Origin: Candidatus Aminicenantota bacterium
Lineage (GTDB): Bacteria; Acidobacteriota; Aminicenantia; Aminicenantales; UBA4085
Assembly (NCBI GenBank): GCA_003141555.1
Contig: PLMN01000025.1
Coordinates: 1 to 64,000, forward strand
Length of the DNA: 64,000 nt
Direction: 5' to 3'
Shown here: piece by piece, positions 1 through 8,216 of the stretch
How positions within the stretch are numbered: position 1 is the first letter of the stretch
Layout: each line of letters starts with the position of its first letter
Made by a program: the position numbers and the translations under genes
The notes under the pieces: generated by a model
The model's input: the letters and a program-made list of their open reading frames with translations, nothing else
What the model was told of the DNA's origin: nothing
The model's database searches: none

Positions 1-147
1 CCGCTCGAGATCCCGCTTTACACCTTTTTGCAAATTTTGAGCGTCACGGTGTTCGAGAAAACGCCGTTGAATCAGCTGCTTGCGGATTCCTCCCCTCAAG
101 ATGATCTCTCCGACTCCCATAATCAATTGCTTTTGTTCAACTTATAA
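1..147 (+). mobile_element. IS4-type transposase, C-terminal fragment (partial, runs off the left edge)
   Basis: An open frame from base 1 encodes 48 residues ending at a TAA. The segment PLEIPLYTFLQILSVTVFEK followed by a hydrophilic tail ending NQLLLFNL is the characteristic C-terminus of DDE transposases of the IS4 group, which often end in NQLxLFD-like residues. The catalytic part lies left of the window. The DNA is clearly more AT-rich than the genes from 552 onward. The bases just after the stop (148-161, containing GGGACACTACTGA) probably include the terminal inverted repeat, but the other end is not visible, so this is not proven. The next coding trace is a methyltransferase tail that begins immediately after this point. 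Confidence 0.75.
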
Positions 148-161
148 TGGGACACTACTGA

Positions 162-509
162 TTAGGCATACTGAATTCAACTCTCGCGACTTATTTTGTT
201 AAGAAAGTGGCACTAGATCTGACGCAAGGCGCTTTTACAAAAATTAGAACAAATCAACTTGCTCGGCTACCTATTAAAAAAATCGACTTCAATAATAAGA
301 AGCAACTTGATCAATCCAACAAATTAATATTGTTGGTTGAAACTATGCTACATCTTCATAAAGATATTTCGCAGATCAAAACCCCGCACGAACAAGAATT
401 AATGCACCGCCAAATATCTGAAACGGACAGGCAGATCGATCAACTCGTCTACGAGCTTTACGGCCTAACCAAGGACGAGATTAAGATTGTCGAAGAGGCC
501 GGGACATAA
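162..509 (+). pseudogene. 3' remnant of a type IIG/Eco57I-like DNA methyltransferase, cut by the IS element
   Basis: A GTG at 207 opens a 100-residue frame, but the same frame is open back to about 162 and the extra residues (LGILNSTLATYFVKK) continue the family pattern, so the GTG is unlikely to be a real start. The segment FTKIRTNQLARLPIKKIDF, a helical stretch, and TDRQIDQLVYELYGLTKDE match the C-terminal target-recognition end of single-chain restriction/methyltransferase proteins of the TaqI/Eco57I type. These are normally around 1000 residues, and only the tail remains. A stop at 159 separates it from the transposase sequence. Low GC compared with the next operon suggests horizontal acquisition followed by IS disruption. 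It should be inactive. Confidence 0.7.
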
Positions 510-551
510 GGCCCGGCGCATGAGATTAGCCATCCACGGAGGAGACTGACC

Positions 552-1205
552 ATGAGCGAAAGCGAAGCTCCGAACAAGCACCACACGATCCTCTCGATCC
601 TCATCGCCTTGACGGCGGTCACGAGCGCGCTGACAAGCTGGTACGCCTCGCAGGTGGGCGGCGCCGCGTCGGGGCAGGACGGCAAGGCCATCACCGCGGC
701 CCTCGACGAGGCGGCGAGCGAAAGCGCCATCTCTTCGGAGATTTTCGGCTATTTGGTCAACGCCCGCCGGTTCCAGATCCATCGGGACAACTCCAAGGCC
801 GTCCGGGACGATGCGATGAAGAACGCCGCGGTCCCCGACCGGTGGCTCGACGAATGGCAGGGAGAAAGCATCCGGGCCCAGGCCCGGATCGGCGAGCTCG
901 ACCTGGATTTCCTCAAGACCGAAGGCGGGCGATGGACCTTCGACCGGGAACGCTATTATCAAACGCGCCGCAGCCAGATCGCCATGGAAAAGGCGCTCGA
1001 TCCGGCGCCCTTCGTGGAGCGCTCGGCGGTCAAGCGCCGGGAAGCGAATTTGCTGGTCTCGCTCAACGCCCTGTTCGCGGCGGCCATCTTCTTCTTCACC
1101 CTCGCCCTCAAGACCGAGTCGCGGAGCAAGCTTACCTGGACGGCCGCCGGCGGATTGATGTATCTGGCGGGGGCGGGCATCGCCCTCTGGCGCGTCCTGG
1201 GCTGA
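552..1205 (+). CDS. Conserved membrane protein resembling DUF4337-type proteins
   Basis: The 217-residue product starts at ATG 552 behind a GGAGGAG site (538-544). It has one hydrophobic segment near the N-terminus (about 11-30), a long hydrophilic helical middle rich in Ala, Glu and Arg, and two hydrophobic segments at the C-terminus (about 168-186 and 194-215). This two-end membrane layout resembles DUF4337-type proteins of unknown function; the family assignment is a guess from architecture. It is the first gene of a tight run of three (10-nt gaps) with a similar but larger membrane/TPR protein and a beta-barrel-like protein. No promoter of its own was found in the short gap after the methyltransferase remnant. 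Confidence 0.7.
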   Translation: MSESEAPNKHHTILSILIALTAVTSALTSWYASQVGGAASGQDGKAITAALDEAASESAISSEIFGYLVNARRFQIHRDNSKAVRDDAMKNAAVPDRWLDEWQGESIRAQARIGELDLDFLKTEGGRWTFDRERYYQTRRSQIAMEKALDPAPFVERSAVKRREANLLVSLNALFAAAIFFFTLALKTESRSKLTWTAAGGLMYLAGAGIALWRVLG

Positions 1206-1215
1206 GGAGACGACG

Positions 1216-2961
1216 ATGGAATCCAAGCCCATGAACCGCTCCCGGCTCATCCTGATGCTCAAGGACGACAAGACCTTCAAGACGACGGTGACCCTGATCC
1301 TGGCCGGGCTTACGATCGTGACGAGCCTGATCGTCATCTTCAACGTCCAGGCTTCGGCCCGCGGGTCGGCGGCCAGCCGGGACAGCCGGATCCTCGGCAT
1401 CCGCTATCTGACCCACCTCGACCGGTCCCAATGGGAATTCGCCGCCGAGAAGGACGCTCTCGATTTCTATAAAGAGCTGACCGGGTTGATGCTCCAGGCC
1501 GGGGCTTACGCGATGGGACCCGGCGCCCACGACGTCGTCTTTTACAATTTGAATCGGGACCGCCTGGACAGGGTCCGGGCGGTCCTAGCCGCCGAGGGGG
1601 AATTGACCCGGCCTCCGTATTTCAATCCGCGGACCGCCGGCGCCGACCTCCTTCAATACTACCTGGACAAGATCTTCATCCCCGCGGCCGAAATCCTGGA
1701 GCGCCAGGAACAGAAAAAGACCGAAGGCGGCTTCTGGGGATCGAAATCCGACTCTTATACCGCCGGTCTGGCGGTCATGGCCGTGGCTGTTTTCCTTCTA
1801 ACTCTCTCCCTGGTTCTTGGCGGGAAAATCCGATTCTTCATGGCCGGAGCGGGGCTCGTCCTCGTCGCGGCCGTGATCTCGATCGCCGCGGCCACGGGGA
1901 CGCGGGACTGGAGCGGCCCGGCGGACGAATCCATTCGGGAATACGCCCGCGCCTCGGGACTCGCGACCCGCGCTCAGATCATTTTCAACGCGACCGGGGA
2001 TTCCGCCGCCACGATCGCGGCTGCGGGAGAAGCCACGGCGAAGATCGATCGGATCCTCGCCCACGAGCCGCGGTATCGCGCCGCGATCCAGGTCCGATCC
2101 CGCCTCCGGATGCTCACGAGCGAGACCCTGTTTTACAGCGGCAAGACCGAAGAAAGCCGCCGGGAGCTGGAAAAGGCGACGGCCGATCTCGACACGCTCA
2201 TCCGCACCGGCCCGACCGACGGCTACCTGCATTGGTCGCGGGGATACGCGGAGTTTCTCCTGGGCCGCCGGGATGCCAGCCTGCGCTCGATTGGGCGGGC
2301 CCTCGAGCTCCTGCCCGATCAGGGATTCGCCCTGGGCGGGGTCAAGGCGGCTACGCTTATCACCAGTGGAAAGACCGACGACGCACGGGCCGCCCTGGAA
2401 ACGGCGATCGAATTCGCGGCCCGCAAGCCTCTGGCGTCCGATCCCATCTATTTCCGAACGCTCATCCAAAACATGGAGCGCTTTCAGGAGCTCACGCCGG
2501 TCGAAGGTCTTCCGGCTTACATCCGGCGGCTGAAGGAGGCCTCGGTCTCGCTGGCCGTCCTGAAGAAAAGCCACCCCCTCGGCGAAAAATCCGAGATCGC
2601 CCCGCCTCAGTTCGTGGCTCCGGTCTATGACAAGCTAGGGGACATTACCGATGTGCCGCCCTGCAATCGGTTCCCCAAATCCACGGCCCGGGCCTATTTC
2701 CTCCTCGAGCTCAAGGGGATGGAGAAAGGCCAGTCCATCGTCCGCAAAGTCTTCCGCCGCAACCCCGGCCAGCCGTTCTGGATCGAACAGCTCGTGCTCG
2801 GTCGGGCGGAGCATTGGGAAGGCCCGGCCGAAGCGCGACTCCTCGGCGACGTGGAAAACCCCATTCCCGAGGCCGGGCAGGTGTTGGCCTCAGGGGATTA
2901 TCGGATCGAAATCTACATCGAGGGCAACCTGAAAGCGACGAGCTTCTTCACCATCCTCTGA
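1216..2961 (+). CDS. Membrane protein with TPR-like C-terminal region
   Basis: The 581-residue protein begins at ATG 1216 (GAGGAGACGACG upstream). The first 230 residues repeat the layout of the preceding gene: a transmembrane segment at about 24-45, a soluble stretch with an Arg/Glu-rich helix, then two membrane segments at about 178-200 and 206-226. After this comes an extra-membrane region (about 235-430) with helical repeats rich in Ala, Leu and Tyr, such as the stretch around HWSRGYAEFLLGRRDASLRS, typical of TPR arrays. The C-terminal 130 residues look beta-rich and include a DUF2914-like pattern (an FPKSTARAYFLLELKGMEKG-type strand run ending FFTIL). I do not recognise a function. It may scaffold a complex with the proteins encoded on either side. 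Confidence 0.7.
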   Translation: MESKPMNRSRLILMLKDDKTFKTTVTLILAGLTIVTSLIVIFNVQASARGSAASRDSRILGIRYLTHLDRSQWEFAAEKDALDFYKELTGLMLQAGAYAMGPGAHDVVFYNLNRDRLDRVRAVLAAEGELTRPPYFNPRTAGADLLQYYLDKIFIPAAEILERQEQKKTEGGFWGSKSDSYTAGLAVMAVAVFLLTLSLVLGGKIRFFMAGAGLVLVAAVISIAAATGTRDWSGPADESIREYARASGLATRAQIIFNATGDSAATIAAAGEATAKIDRILAHEPRYRAAIQVRSRLRMLTSETLFYSGKTEESRRELEKATADLDTLIRTGPTDGYLHWSRGYAEFLLGRRDASLRSIGRALELLPDQGFALGGVKAATLITSGKTDDARAALETAIEFAARKPLASDPIYFRTLIQNMERFQELTPVEGLPAYIRRLKEASVSLAVLKKSHPLGEKSEIAPPQFVAPVYDKLGDITDVPPCNRFPKSTARAYFLLELKGMEKGQSIVRKVFRRNPGQPFWIEQLVLGRAEHWEGPAEARLLGDVENPIPEAGQVLASGDYRIEIYIEGNLKATSFFTIL

Positions 2962-2971
2962 GGAGGTCGAC

Positions 2972-4336
2972 ATGAAGGAACGACACGAGACTACGAAGCG
3001 CGGCCGCCGGCGAGGGCCGTTGGCCGGAATCGCGGCCCTGATCTTCGCCTTCGGCGCGGCCGGGCTCGCGGCGGAAGATCTCGGGACGGCCCTCGACAGG
3101 CTCGTCCGGCTCCTCGATGGGACGAAAAACAGTGAGGGGGCGCCCCTCCGTTTGTCCGCCGACCCGAAGGTCGCTTCGTTCCTGAAGGCCGTCGACGGGC
3201 TCCGGAGGATCGATCAGCGAATCGGGATCCTGAAGGCTTCCTTCTCGTTCGGCTATTCGGGGGACCGGAGCTATTCGGGAGACGATATCCGGGATTCGAA
3301 CCATCTCTTGAACGTCGACACGAATATCGTCAAGGACCGGTACCCGGACGCCCTGAAGTTCAGGACCTCGACCAAGCTCCTCATGAGCAAGGGCGCGCTC
3401 CAGAACGAGTCGTCCACGATCCTCCTGGCCCTCAACCATTACCTATTCCCCTTTCTCGAAGGGTATGTCTTCACCGAGAAGTTTTCGGATTCCTTCATGA
3501 GCATCAAGCAGCGCTACGAGATGGGCGCCGGCCTTAAGTTCGAGTACAATTTCGATCCCGTCCGGAGCGATCACGACGCGGACCCGGTTCGGACGCTCGA
3601 GGCCCTGACGCCGGCGGGATCCGATGCGCCGCCCAAGGCGCTCCGCCGGACCGCGGAGCTGGCCGAGAAGCGGTTCATGGACATCTTTCCCTCCCTCGAG
3701 GAAGGCTTCCTGCGCGCCCTCAAGGAGGCGGGGGTCTCGCCCGACGACCTGACCGGGATTTTCAGCTGCCTGGAGACCATGGAAAAGGTTTATGCCCGCC
3801 TAGATACGGCTCTCGCCAAGTCCCGCTCGTGGCTGACCGTGGGAGTCGCGTTCAGCGCCTTCTCCGAGGTCGAGCAGGACGAGATCGCGCCCTATTATTA
3901 CAGCCCGTCCGGCCAGAAGGTCTCGAAATCCTATCTCCTGGACCCGGAGCAGAGGTTCCGGTTCGTCATCCGGCCCTCCCTGGAGTGCATCATCGCCGAC
4001 GGCGTGGACCTCAGCTCGATGCTCTACTGCAAGCTGCCCCTGGGCGCCCCCTACACCAAGCTGATCATCCTCAATTCGGAAAACTCCTCGCAGAAGACGC
4101 GCTTCTATGATTGGCGGGTCGATTCGATCACCGACCTGAGGTTCGCCCTGGGCCGGAACATGTCCTGGGGAGGAGACATCTCCCTGACCCTGGAATACCA
4201 GTACCATTTCGACAACGCCCCGCCGGGGTTGCCCGAGACGCTCGCCGGGGTGACGTTCCAAGGCATGGGCTTGAAAAACACGGTCGCCGCCACCTCCCAC
4301 CAGTACTATATGCTGAAGTTCAACGTCGGGTTCTGA
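2972..4336 (+). CDS. Exported protein, probable outer-membrane barrel
   Basis: The 454-residue product has a basic start, a hydrophobic stretch at about 18-33 and an Ala-rich AAGLAAED site that fits a signal peptide cut near residue 34. A helical segment (about 35-80) is followed by alternating hydrophobic/polar strands. The last residues, YYMLKFNVGF, end in Phe after alternating aromatics, the usual signature for BAM-dependent barrel insertion. An insertion around 200-285 is helical. Start ATG 2972 has GAGGAGG at 2961-2967. It closes the three-gene operon begun at 552, whose other products are inner-membrane proteins, so the operon may span the envelope. No known family is recognised. Confidence 0.65.
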   Translation: MKERHETTKRGRRRGPLAGIAALIFAFGAAGLAAEDLGTALDRLVRLLDGTKNSEGAPLRLSADPKVASFLKAVDGLRRIDQRIGILKASFSFGYSGDRSYSGDDIRDSNHLLNVDTNIVKDRYPDALKFRTSTKLLMSKGALQNESSTILLALNHYLFPFLEGYVFTEKFSDSFMSIKQRYEMGAGLKFEYNFDPVRSDHDADPVRTLEALTPAGSDAPPKALRRTAELAEKRFMDIFPSLEEGFLRALKEAGVSPDDLTGIFSCLETMEKVYARLDTALAKSRSWLTVGVAFSAFSEVEQDEIAPYYYSPSGQKVSKSYLLDPEQRFRFVIRPSLECIIADGVDLSSMLYCKLPLGAPYTKLIILNSENSSQKTRFYDWRVDSITDLRFALGRNMSWGGDISLTLEYQYHFDNAPPGLPETLAGVTFQGMGLKNTVAATSHQYYMLKFNVGF

Positions 4337-4387
4337 GGCCGACGGGCGACCTGAACGGCGCCTCTCGGCCCCGGCGGAGGAAACAAC

Positions 4388-5584
4388 TCAGAAAAGGATC
4401 TTGATCCCGCCCGTGATCTGGAAGAAAGACGGATTCACCGGGAGGGTCGTTGTATAGGACGCGATGTAGCTGACGTCATCGGCCGTGACGGCCAACTGCT
4501 TGATCGTGCCGGCGAACATGCCGTCGTATGAGCCCGGCGTGAACGTCCAGCTCAGATTCTTCAAGCCGCCGTCGTAATAGCGCGCTTCGAGCGAAAGCGC
4601 CAGGCTGGACGACAGCTGATAGCTGATCCCGAGGCCCACGTTGAAGCCGATGCCCGTCCAGGACGTCATGGGAATCTCCGCCGGAATGGGCAGCGCATCC
4701 ACGTACTGAGAGACCGTATCCCCGACCTGCTGTTCCCAGGTCACGCCGTAGCCGACGGTCCCGCTCGCCTGGAACGAGCAGCGGAACAGGGTCAGCCCTC
4801 CGAAGAGGCTGTATGTCAGGGAGCCTTCGCCGAACCGACCGACCGCATCCAAGCTGAAGACGGTCGCCGACAGGCTGCTCTTCCCGGTCCAGCTCGCGCT
4901 CTGGTCGAAGGTGCCGCCGCCGGCCGTCGAGTCCCAGGTTGCGGAGAAGGTGAAGTCCGAAGCGGTCGCGACCGCGGGACTCAGATGGCCGGCCACGACC
5001 TGGACGCCGAAATTGGGCGTGAAGAAATAGGTGAACGACCCGCCGTAGGACAGCCCGCCCTTCGCCGGGACGGAGATGTCCGTGTTCTCCGCGACATCCG
5101 TCAGGAGATCGGCATACCATTCGCTGTAGTAGTTCGCCGGCCCCATTTTGAAAGTCGACGCGTAGCCGCCGAAAAGGCCGATCTCTATCTTCGAGAAGGG
5201 CCCGGCGGCCGGGGCGGGGGCCGGCGGGACGGGCTCGGCGGCCGGATGCTGAGCCGCGGCCGGGACCGCGGCTGGGGCCGGCGCCGGGACGGGCGCCGGG
5301 ACGGGCTTCCCATCCTCCCCGATCTCGACGACGATCGTCTCGCTCAGGTAGCCTTGTTTATTGTCGGGGAGCGCGACAAGATACCATGCGCCGACTTTCT
5401 TGATCACATCGAAGACGCGGTCCCTCTCCGCAATCAGGATCACGTCGGCAGCCGAGGACGGCGCGCTGCGGACATTGCCCCGAAAGACCGTGACCTTGAC
5501 CTTCGACGCGAGTCCGGGTCCGGCCGCCAGGGCGGCGGATGCGAGCAGCAGGAAGACAAGAGCGCAATATAGGGCTTTTTTCAT
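4388..5584 (-). CDS. Secreted SH3-like domain protein with C-terminal beta-barrel
   Basis: Translation is set to start at ATG 5584, which opens a clean signal peptide (MKKALYCALVFLLLASAALA) and has GAGG eight bases upstream; a longer frame to 5683 adds an implausible Arg-rich leader. The 398-residue product has, in order: signal peptide (1-20), a bacterial SH3 domain (about 25-90, with the NVRSAPSSAADVI and WYLVALPDNKQGYL motifs), a Pro/Ala linker (about 98-130), then a beta-strand-rich region ending GGIKILF, as in outer-membrane barrels. The SH3 part may bind peptidoglycan in the periplasm while the barrel anchors in the outer membrane; this is inferred. It converges on the upstream operon and is divergent from accB. 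Confidence 0.75.
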   Translation of the reverse strand: MKKALYCALVFLLLASAALAAGPGLASKVKVTVFRGNVRSAPSSAADVILIAERDRVFDVIKKVGAWYLVALPDNKQGYLSETIVVEIGEDGKPVPAPVPAPAPAAVPAAAQHPAAEPVPPAPAPAAGPFSKIEIGLFGGYASTFKMGPANYYSEWYADLLTDVAENTDISVPAKGGLSYGGSFTYFFTPNFGVQVVAGHLSPAVATASDFTFSATWDSTAGGGTFDQSASWTGKSSLSATVFSLDAVGRFGEGSLTYSLFGGLTLFRCSFQASGTVGYGVTWEQQVGDTVSQYVDALPIPAEIPMTSWTGIGFNVGLGISYQLSSSLALSLEARYYDGGLKNLSWTFTPGSYDGMFAGTIKQLAVTADDVSYIASYTTTLPVNPSFFQITGGIKILF

Positions 5585-5665
5585 GCGGCAAACCTCACCG
5601 CACATCATCCCCCGCTCTCTCCGGCGTGTCAATCCCCCGGCGCCCGCCCGAGCGTTCCCGCCAAG

Positions 5666-5695
5666 TTGACTTCGCCCGGCCAATGCTGTTAACGT
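5666..5695 (+). promoter_or_regulatory. Candidate sigma-70 promoter for accB-accC
   Basis: TTGACT (5666-5671) and TAACGT (5690-5695) are separated by 18 bases in the AT-rich gap between two divergent genes. The -35 is strong and the -10 weak. The predicted leader before accB is about 70 bases. Confidence 0.4.
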
Positions 5696-5769
5696 ATATC
5701 TAATTTCCGGCAGAGAGATCGCAAGGCAAAGATAACAAAGGCTTTCTCGATTCCGACGAGGAGACGCCC

Positions 5770-6246
5770 ATGAGCGCGCAGATCGATTTCGACGAAATCA
5801 ACCGCATCATCAAAATCCTGGACGACAATAGCCTGAACCAATTCGAGCTGGAGATCGAGGGTTTCAAGATCAAGATCGCCCGGAATGCGCCGGCCCCGGC
5901 CGCTCCCGTCCCCGCGGCCGTCTCCGCGCCTTCGAGGCGGGCGGGCGATTCGGCGCCGGCCGCAGCCGCTCCCCGGCCCTCCGAGGCGGCGGCCGCGGCG
6001 GGCCTGCACTACGTCACGTCGCCCATGGTGGGGACGTTCTACCGCGCCCCCGCGCCCAATGCCCCGGCTTTCGCCGAGGTCGGCGATCCCGTCCATAAGA
6101 CTCAGACGCTCTGCATCATCGAAGCCATGAAGCTCATGAACGAGATCGAATGCGACTTCGACGGGATCGTCAAGGAGATCCTCGTCGAGAACGGCAAGCC
6201 CGTGGAGTACGGCCAGAGGCTCTTTTCCATAGTCCCCCAACCCTAA
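5770..6246 (+). CDS. accB: Biotin carboxyl carrier protein of acetyl-CoA carboxylase
   Basis: The 158-residue protein carries the biotin that shuttles carboxylate between biotin carboxylase and carboxyltransferase in the first step of fatty-acid synthesis. An N-terminal helical region (1-38, with [20 protein letters not shown]) matches AccB, followed by an Ala/Pro-rich flexible linker (about 40-77) and a C-terminal biotinyl domain with the invariant EAMKLM motif; Lys121 is the biotinylation site. Length is normal for the family. The start ATG at 5770 has GAGGAG upstream. accC follows after six bases, so the two are co-transcribed. The carboxyltransferase genes accA and accD are not in the window. 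Confidence 0.95.
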   Translation: MSAQIDFDEINRIIKILDDNSLNQFELEIEGFKIKIARNAPAPAAPVPAAVSAPSRRAGDSAPAAAAPRPSEAAAAAGLHYVTSPMVGTFYRAPAPNAPAFAEVGDPVHKTQTLCIIEAMKLMNEIECDFDGIVKEILVENGKPVEYGQRLFSIVPQP

Positions 6247-6252
6247 GGCGCC

Positions 6253-7605
6253 ATGTTTTCGAAGATCCTCATTGCCAACCGCGGCGAGATCGCCCTCCGG
6301 ATCCTCCGGGCGGCCAAGGAGCTAGGGATCCGGACGGTGGCCGTCTACTCCGAGAGTGACCGGACCTCGCTCCATACCCTCCTCGCCGACGAAAAGTTCT
6401 GCATCGGCCCGGCCCGGGCCATGGACAGCTACCGGAATATCGCCAACATCCTGACCGTAGCCGAGCTGACCAAGGCCGACGCCATCCATCCCGGATACGG
6501 CTTCCTGGCCGAGAACGCCCGCTTCGCCGAGATCTGCGAGAACGCGGGGGTCACCTTCATCGGCCCGCCCCCCTCGATCATCCGCCTGATGGGCGACAAG
6601 AACCGCGCCCGCCAGGAGATGATCCGGGCCAAGCTGCCCGTCATCCCCGGAAGCGACAAGATTCTCGAGGAAATCGGCGAGGCCAAAGCCGCGGCCCAGA
6701 AGATCGGCTTTCCGGTCATCATCAAGGCGGCGGCCGGCGGCGGGGGGAAGGGGATGCGGATCTGCCGCACGCCCCAACACCTCGAGGAGCAGTTCCCGAT
6801 CGCCCGGAACGAGGCCAAGGCCGCCTTCGGCGACCCGTCCGTTTATCTCGAAAAATACCTGTCCGGAGCTCATCACATCGAGATCCAGGTCGTGGTCGAC
6901 AAGAAAGGCACGATCATCGTCTTCGGCGAGCGCGACTGCTCGGTCCAACGCAAGTATCAGAAGCTGATCGAGGAATCGCCCTCGCCGTTCGTCGACGAGC
7001 GGCTGCGGAAGAGGATGATGGGGGCCGTCGAGAGCGCGGTCAAGGCCATCGGCTACCAGAACGTGGGCACGTTCGAGTTTCTCGTGGACGAGAACAAGAA
7101 GTACTACTTCATGGAGGCCAACACCCGCATCCAGGTCGAGCACCCCGTCACCGAGAGCGTCTACGGGATCAACCTGGTCAAGGCCCAGATCCGGGCGGCG
7201 GCCGGGGAGAAGGTCACCTTCCCCTTCGAGCTCCAGATGAGGGGCCACGCCATCGAATGCCGGATCAACGCCGAGGATCCGACGACGTTCATCCCCTCGC
7301 CCGGCCGGATCGATTTCCTGGTGCTGCCGGGCGGCGAGGGCATCCGGGTGGACTCGGCCGCCTACGGCGGCTGGGTGATCCCGCCCGACTACGATTCCCT
7401 GATCGCCAAGATCATCGCCTACGCGCCCAACCGGCTGCTCGCCATCAAGAAAATGCAGACGGCGCTCGAGATGACGACCATCGTCGGGGTTAAAACCAAC
7501 ATCCCCCTTCACCTGACCATCCTGGCCAATTCGGACTTCCAGGGCGGCACATACAGCACCCAGCTCATGGAGAAGCTCCTCCCGCCGAACGGAACGCCGA
7601 AATAG
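6253..7605 (+). CDS. accC: Biotin carboxylase subunit of acetyl-CoA carboxylase
   Basis: The 450-residue enzyme carboxylates the biotin of AccB using ATP and bicarbonate. It shows the N-terminal pre-ATP-grasp domain (KILIANRGEIALRILRAAKE), the ATP-grasp glycine loop AGGGGKGMRI at about 161-170, the EANTRIQVEHPVTE catalytic segment near residue 290, and the C-terminal biotin carboxylase domain (RINAEDP onward). Length is typical for a stand-alone AccC, so this is not a pyruvate or propionyl-CoA carboxylase fusion. It sits six bases behind accB. Pairing with acyl-CoA carboxylases other than AccAD cannot be excluded, because no carboxyltransferase is nearby. Confidence 0.96.
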   Translation: MFSKILIANRGEIALRILRAAKELGIRTVAVYSESDRTSLHTLLADEKFCIGPARAMDSYRNIANILTVAELTKADAIHPGYGFLAENARFAEICENAGVTFIGPPPSIIRLMGDKNRARQEMIRAKLPVIPGSDKILEEIGEAKAAAQKIGFPVIIKAAAGGGGKGMRICRTPQHLEEQFPIARNEAKAAFGDPSVYLEKYLSGAHHIEIQVVVDKKGTIIVFGERDCSVQRKYQKLIEESPSPFVDERLRKRMMGAVESAVKAIGYQNVGTFEFLVDENKKYYFMEANTRIQVEHPVTESVYGINLVKAQIRAAAGEKVTFPFELQMRGHAIECRINAEDPTTFIPSPGRIDFLVLPGGEGIRVDSAAYGGWVIPPDYDSLIAKIIAYAPNRLLAIKKMQTALEMTTIVGVKTNIPLHLTILANSDFQGGTYSTQLMEKLLPPNGTPK

Positions 7606-7615
7606 GCGGGGGTAT

Positions 7616-7678
7616 TCGTCATCGCAAGGAGCCCCGGGCCGCATCAGATGCGGTAGCGGGATGAGGCGGCGATCCCCT
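7616..7678. repeat. Small interspersed repeat with a hairpin between converging genes
   Basis: The 85-base gap between accC and the minus-strand lectin-like gene contains CGTCATCGCAAGGAGC followed by a perfect hairpin CCGCATCAGATGCGG (7639-7653) and GCGGGATGAGGCGGCGATCC. The opening and closing phrases resemble the widespread bacterial TCATTGCGAGGAGC...GAAGCAATCCC-type interspersed repeat. No T-run follows, so it is not a standard terminator. Confidence 0.4.
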
Positions 7679-7692
7679 TCCGTTCGAGAGAC

Positions 7693-8214
7693 TTACTTCG
7701 CCTCGTGCTTGAGGTAGATTTTCACGTCGAACGCGCCGTCGTTGTCGTCCGTCAGGTTCTCGTTGACCCTGAAAAGCAGGCGGCCGGCCGCGGGGAAGAC
7801 GACGCGGTTCTCCTTGCCGATGAAGAACATCTCGCCGATGTCCCGCTCGATTTTTTCGCCGCCCCGATTGGCCTCGACGAACTCGATTTTTTCCCGGACT
7901 TTGCAGATCAAGGCGCCCAGGTTCTGGTCAAGGAGCGGCTGCTGCAGAGTCCTCATGGCCAGACCCTCCGGACCGCAGGAAGCGATGGGATTGTCTTTCT
8001 GGAGGGAAACCGTGCCTTCCGCCTGGAAATAGTATTCCTGGCCTTTCAGGACGTTCAGGCCCGAATCCGTCCAGGCGGCGGCCCCGGCAACCTGGACTTT
8101 GCCCACGAGGATGAAATCGGCGGGAGCTTCCTGCCCTCCACCGGGGGTGGCACTCGCCATCGACAGCAGGACGCCGCTCAAAATGACGGCGGCGGCCCGG
8201 GAATCCCCTCTCAT
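7693..8214 (-). CDS. Secreted LecA/PA-IL-like carbohydrate-binding domain protein
   Basis: The 173-residue product has an N-terminal hydrophobic segment (about 7-23) ending near TPGGGQ, consistent with a signal peptide. The rest matches the single-domain galactose-binding-like fold of the PA-IL type in pattern: WTDSGLNVLKGQEYYFQAEG early, then GPEG, NLGALICKVREK in the middle, and a late GRLLFRVNENLTDDNDGAFDVKI strand set. In the family this fold binds sugars through calcium; the exact ligands here are unknown. It starts two bases after the stop of the phosphatase gene, so it is the second gene of that operon. No catalytic motif is seen. Confidence 0.65.
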   Translation of the reverse strand: MRGDSRAAAVILSGVLLSMASATPGGGQEAPADFILVGKVQVAGAAAWTDSGLNVLKGQEYYFQAEGTVSLQKDNPIASCGPEGLAMRTLQQPLLDQNLGALICKVREKIEFVEANRGGEKIERDIGEMFFIGKENRVVFPAAGRLLFRVNENLTDDNDGAFDVKIYLKHEAK

Positions 8215-8216
8215 GA

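Noticed and set aside
207-509. GTG 207 as the start of a complete 100-residue gene
   Set aside because: The same frame is open upstream with family-like residues back to 162, so this is a truncated tail, not an independent gene.
5584-5683. Extended start (33 extra residues) for the SH3/barrel protein
   Set aside because: The leader is Arg/Gly-rich without a signal peptide; the internal Met has both a signal peptide and a GAGG ribosome site.
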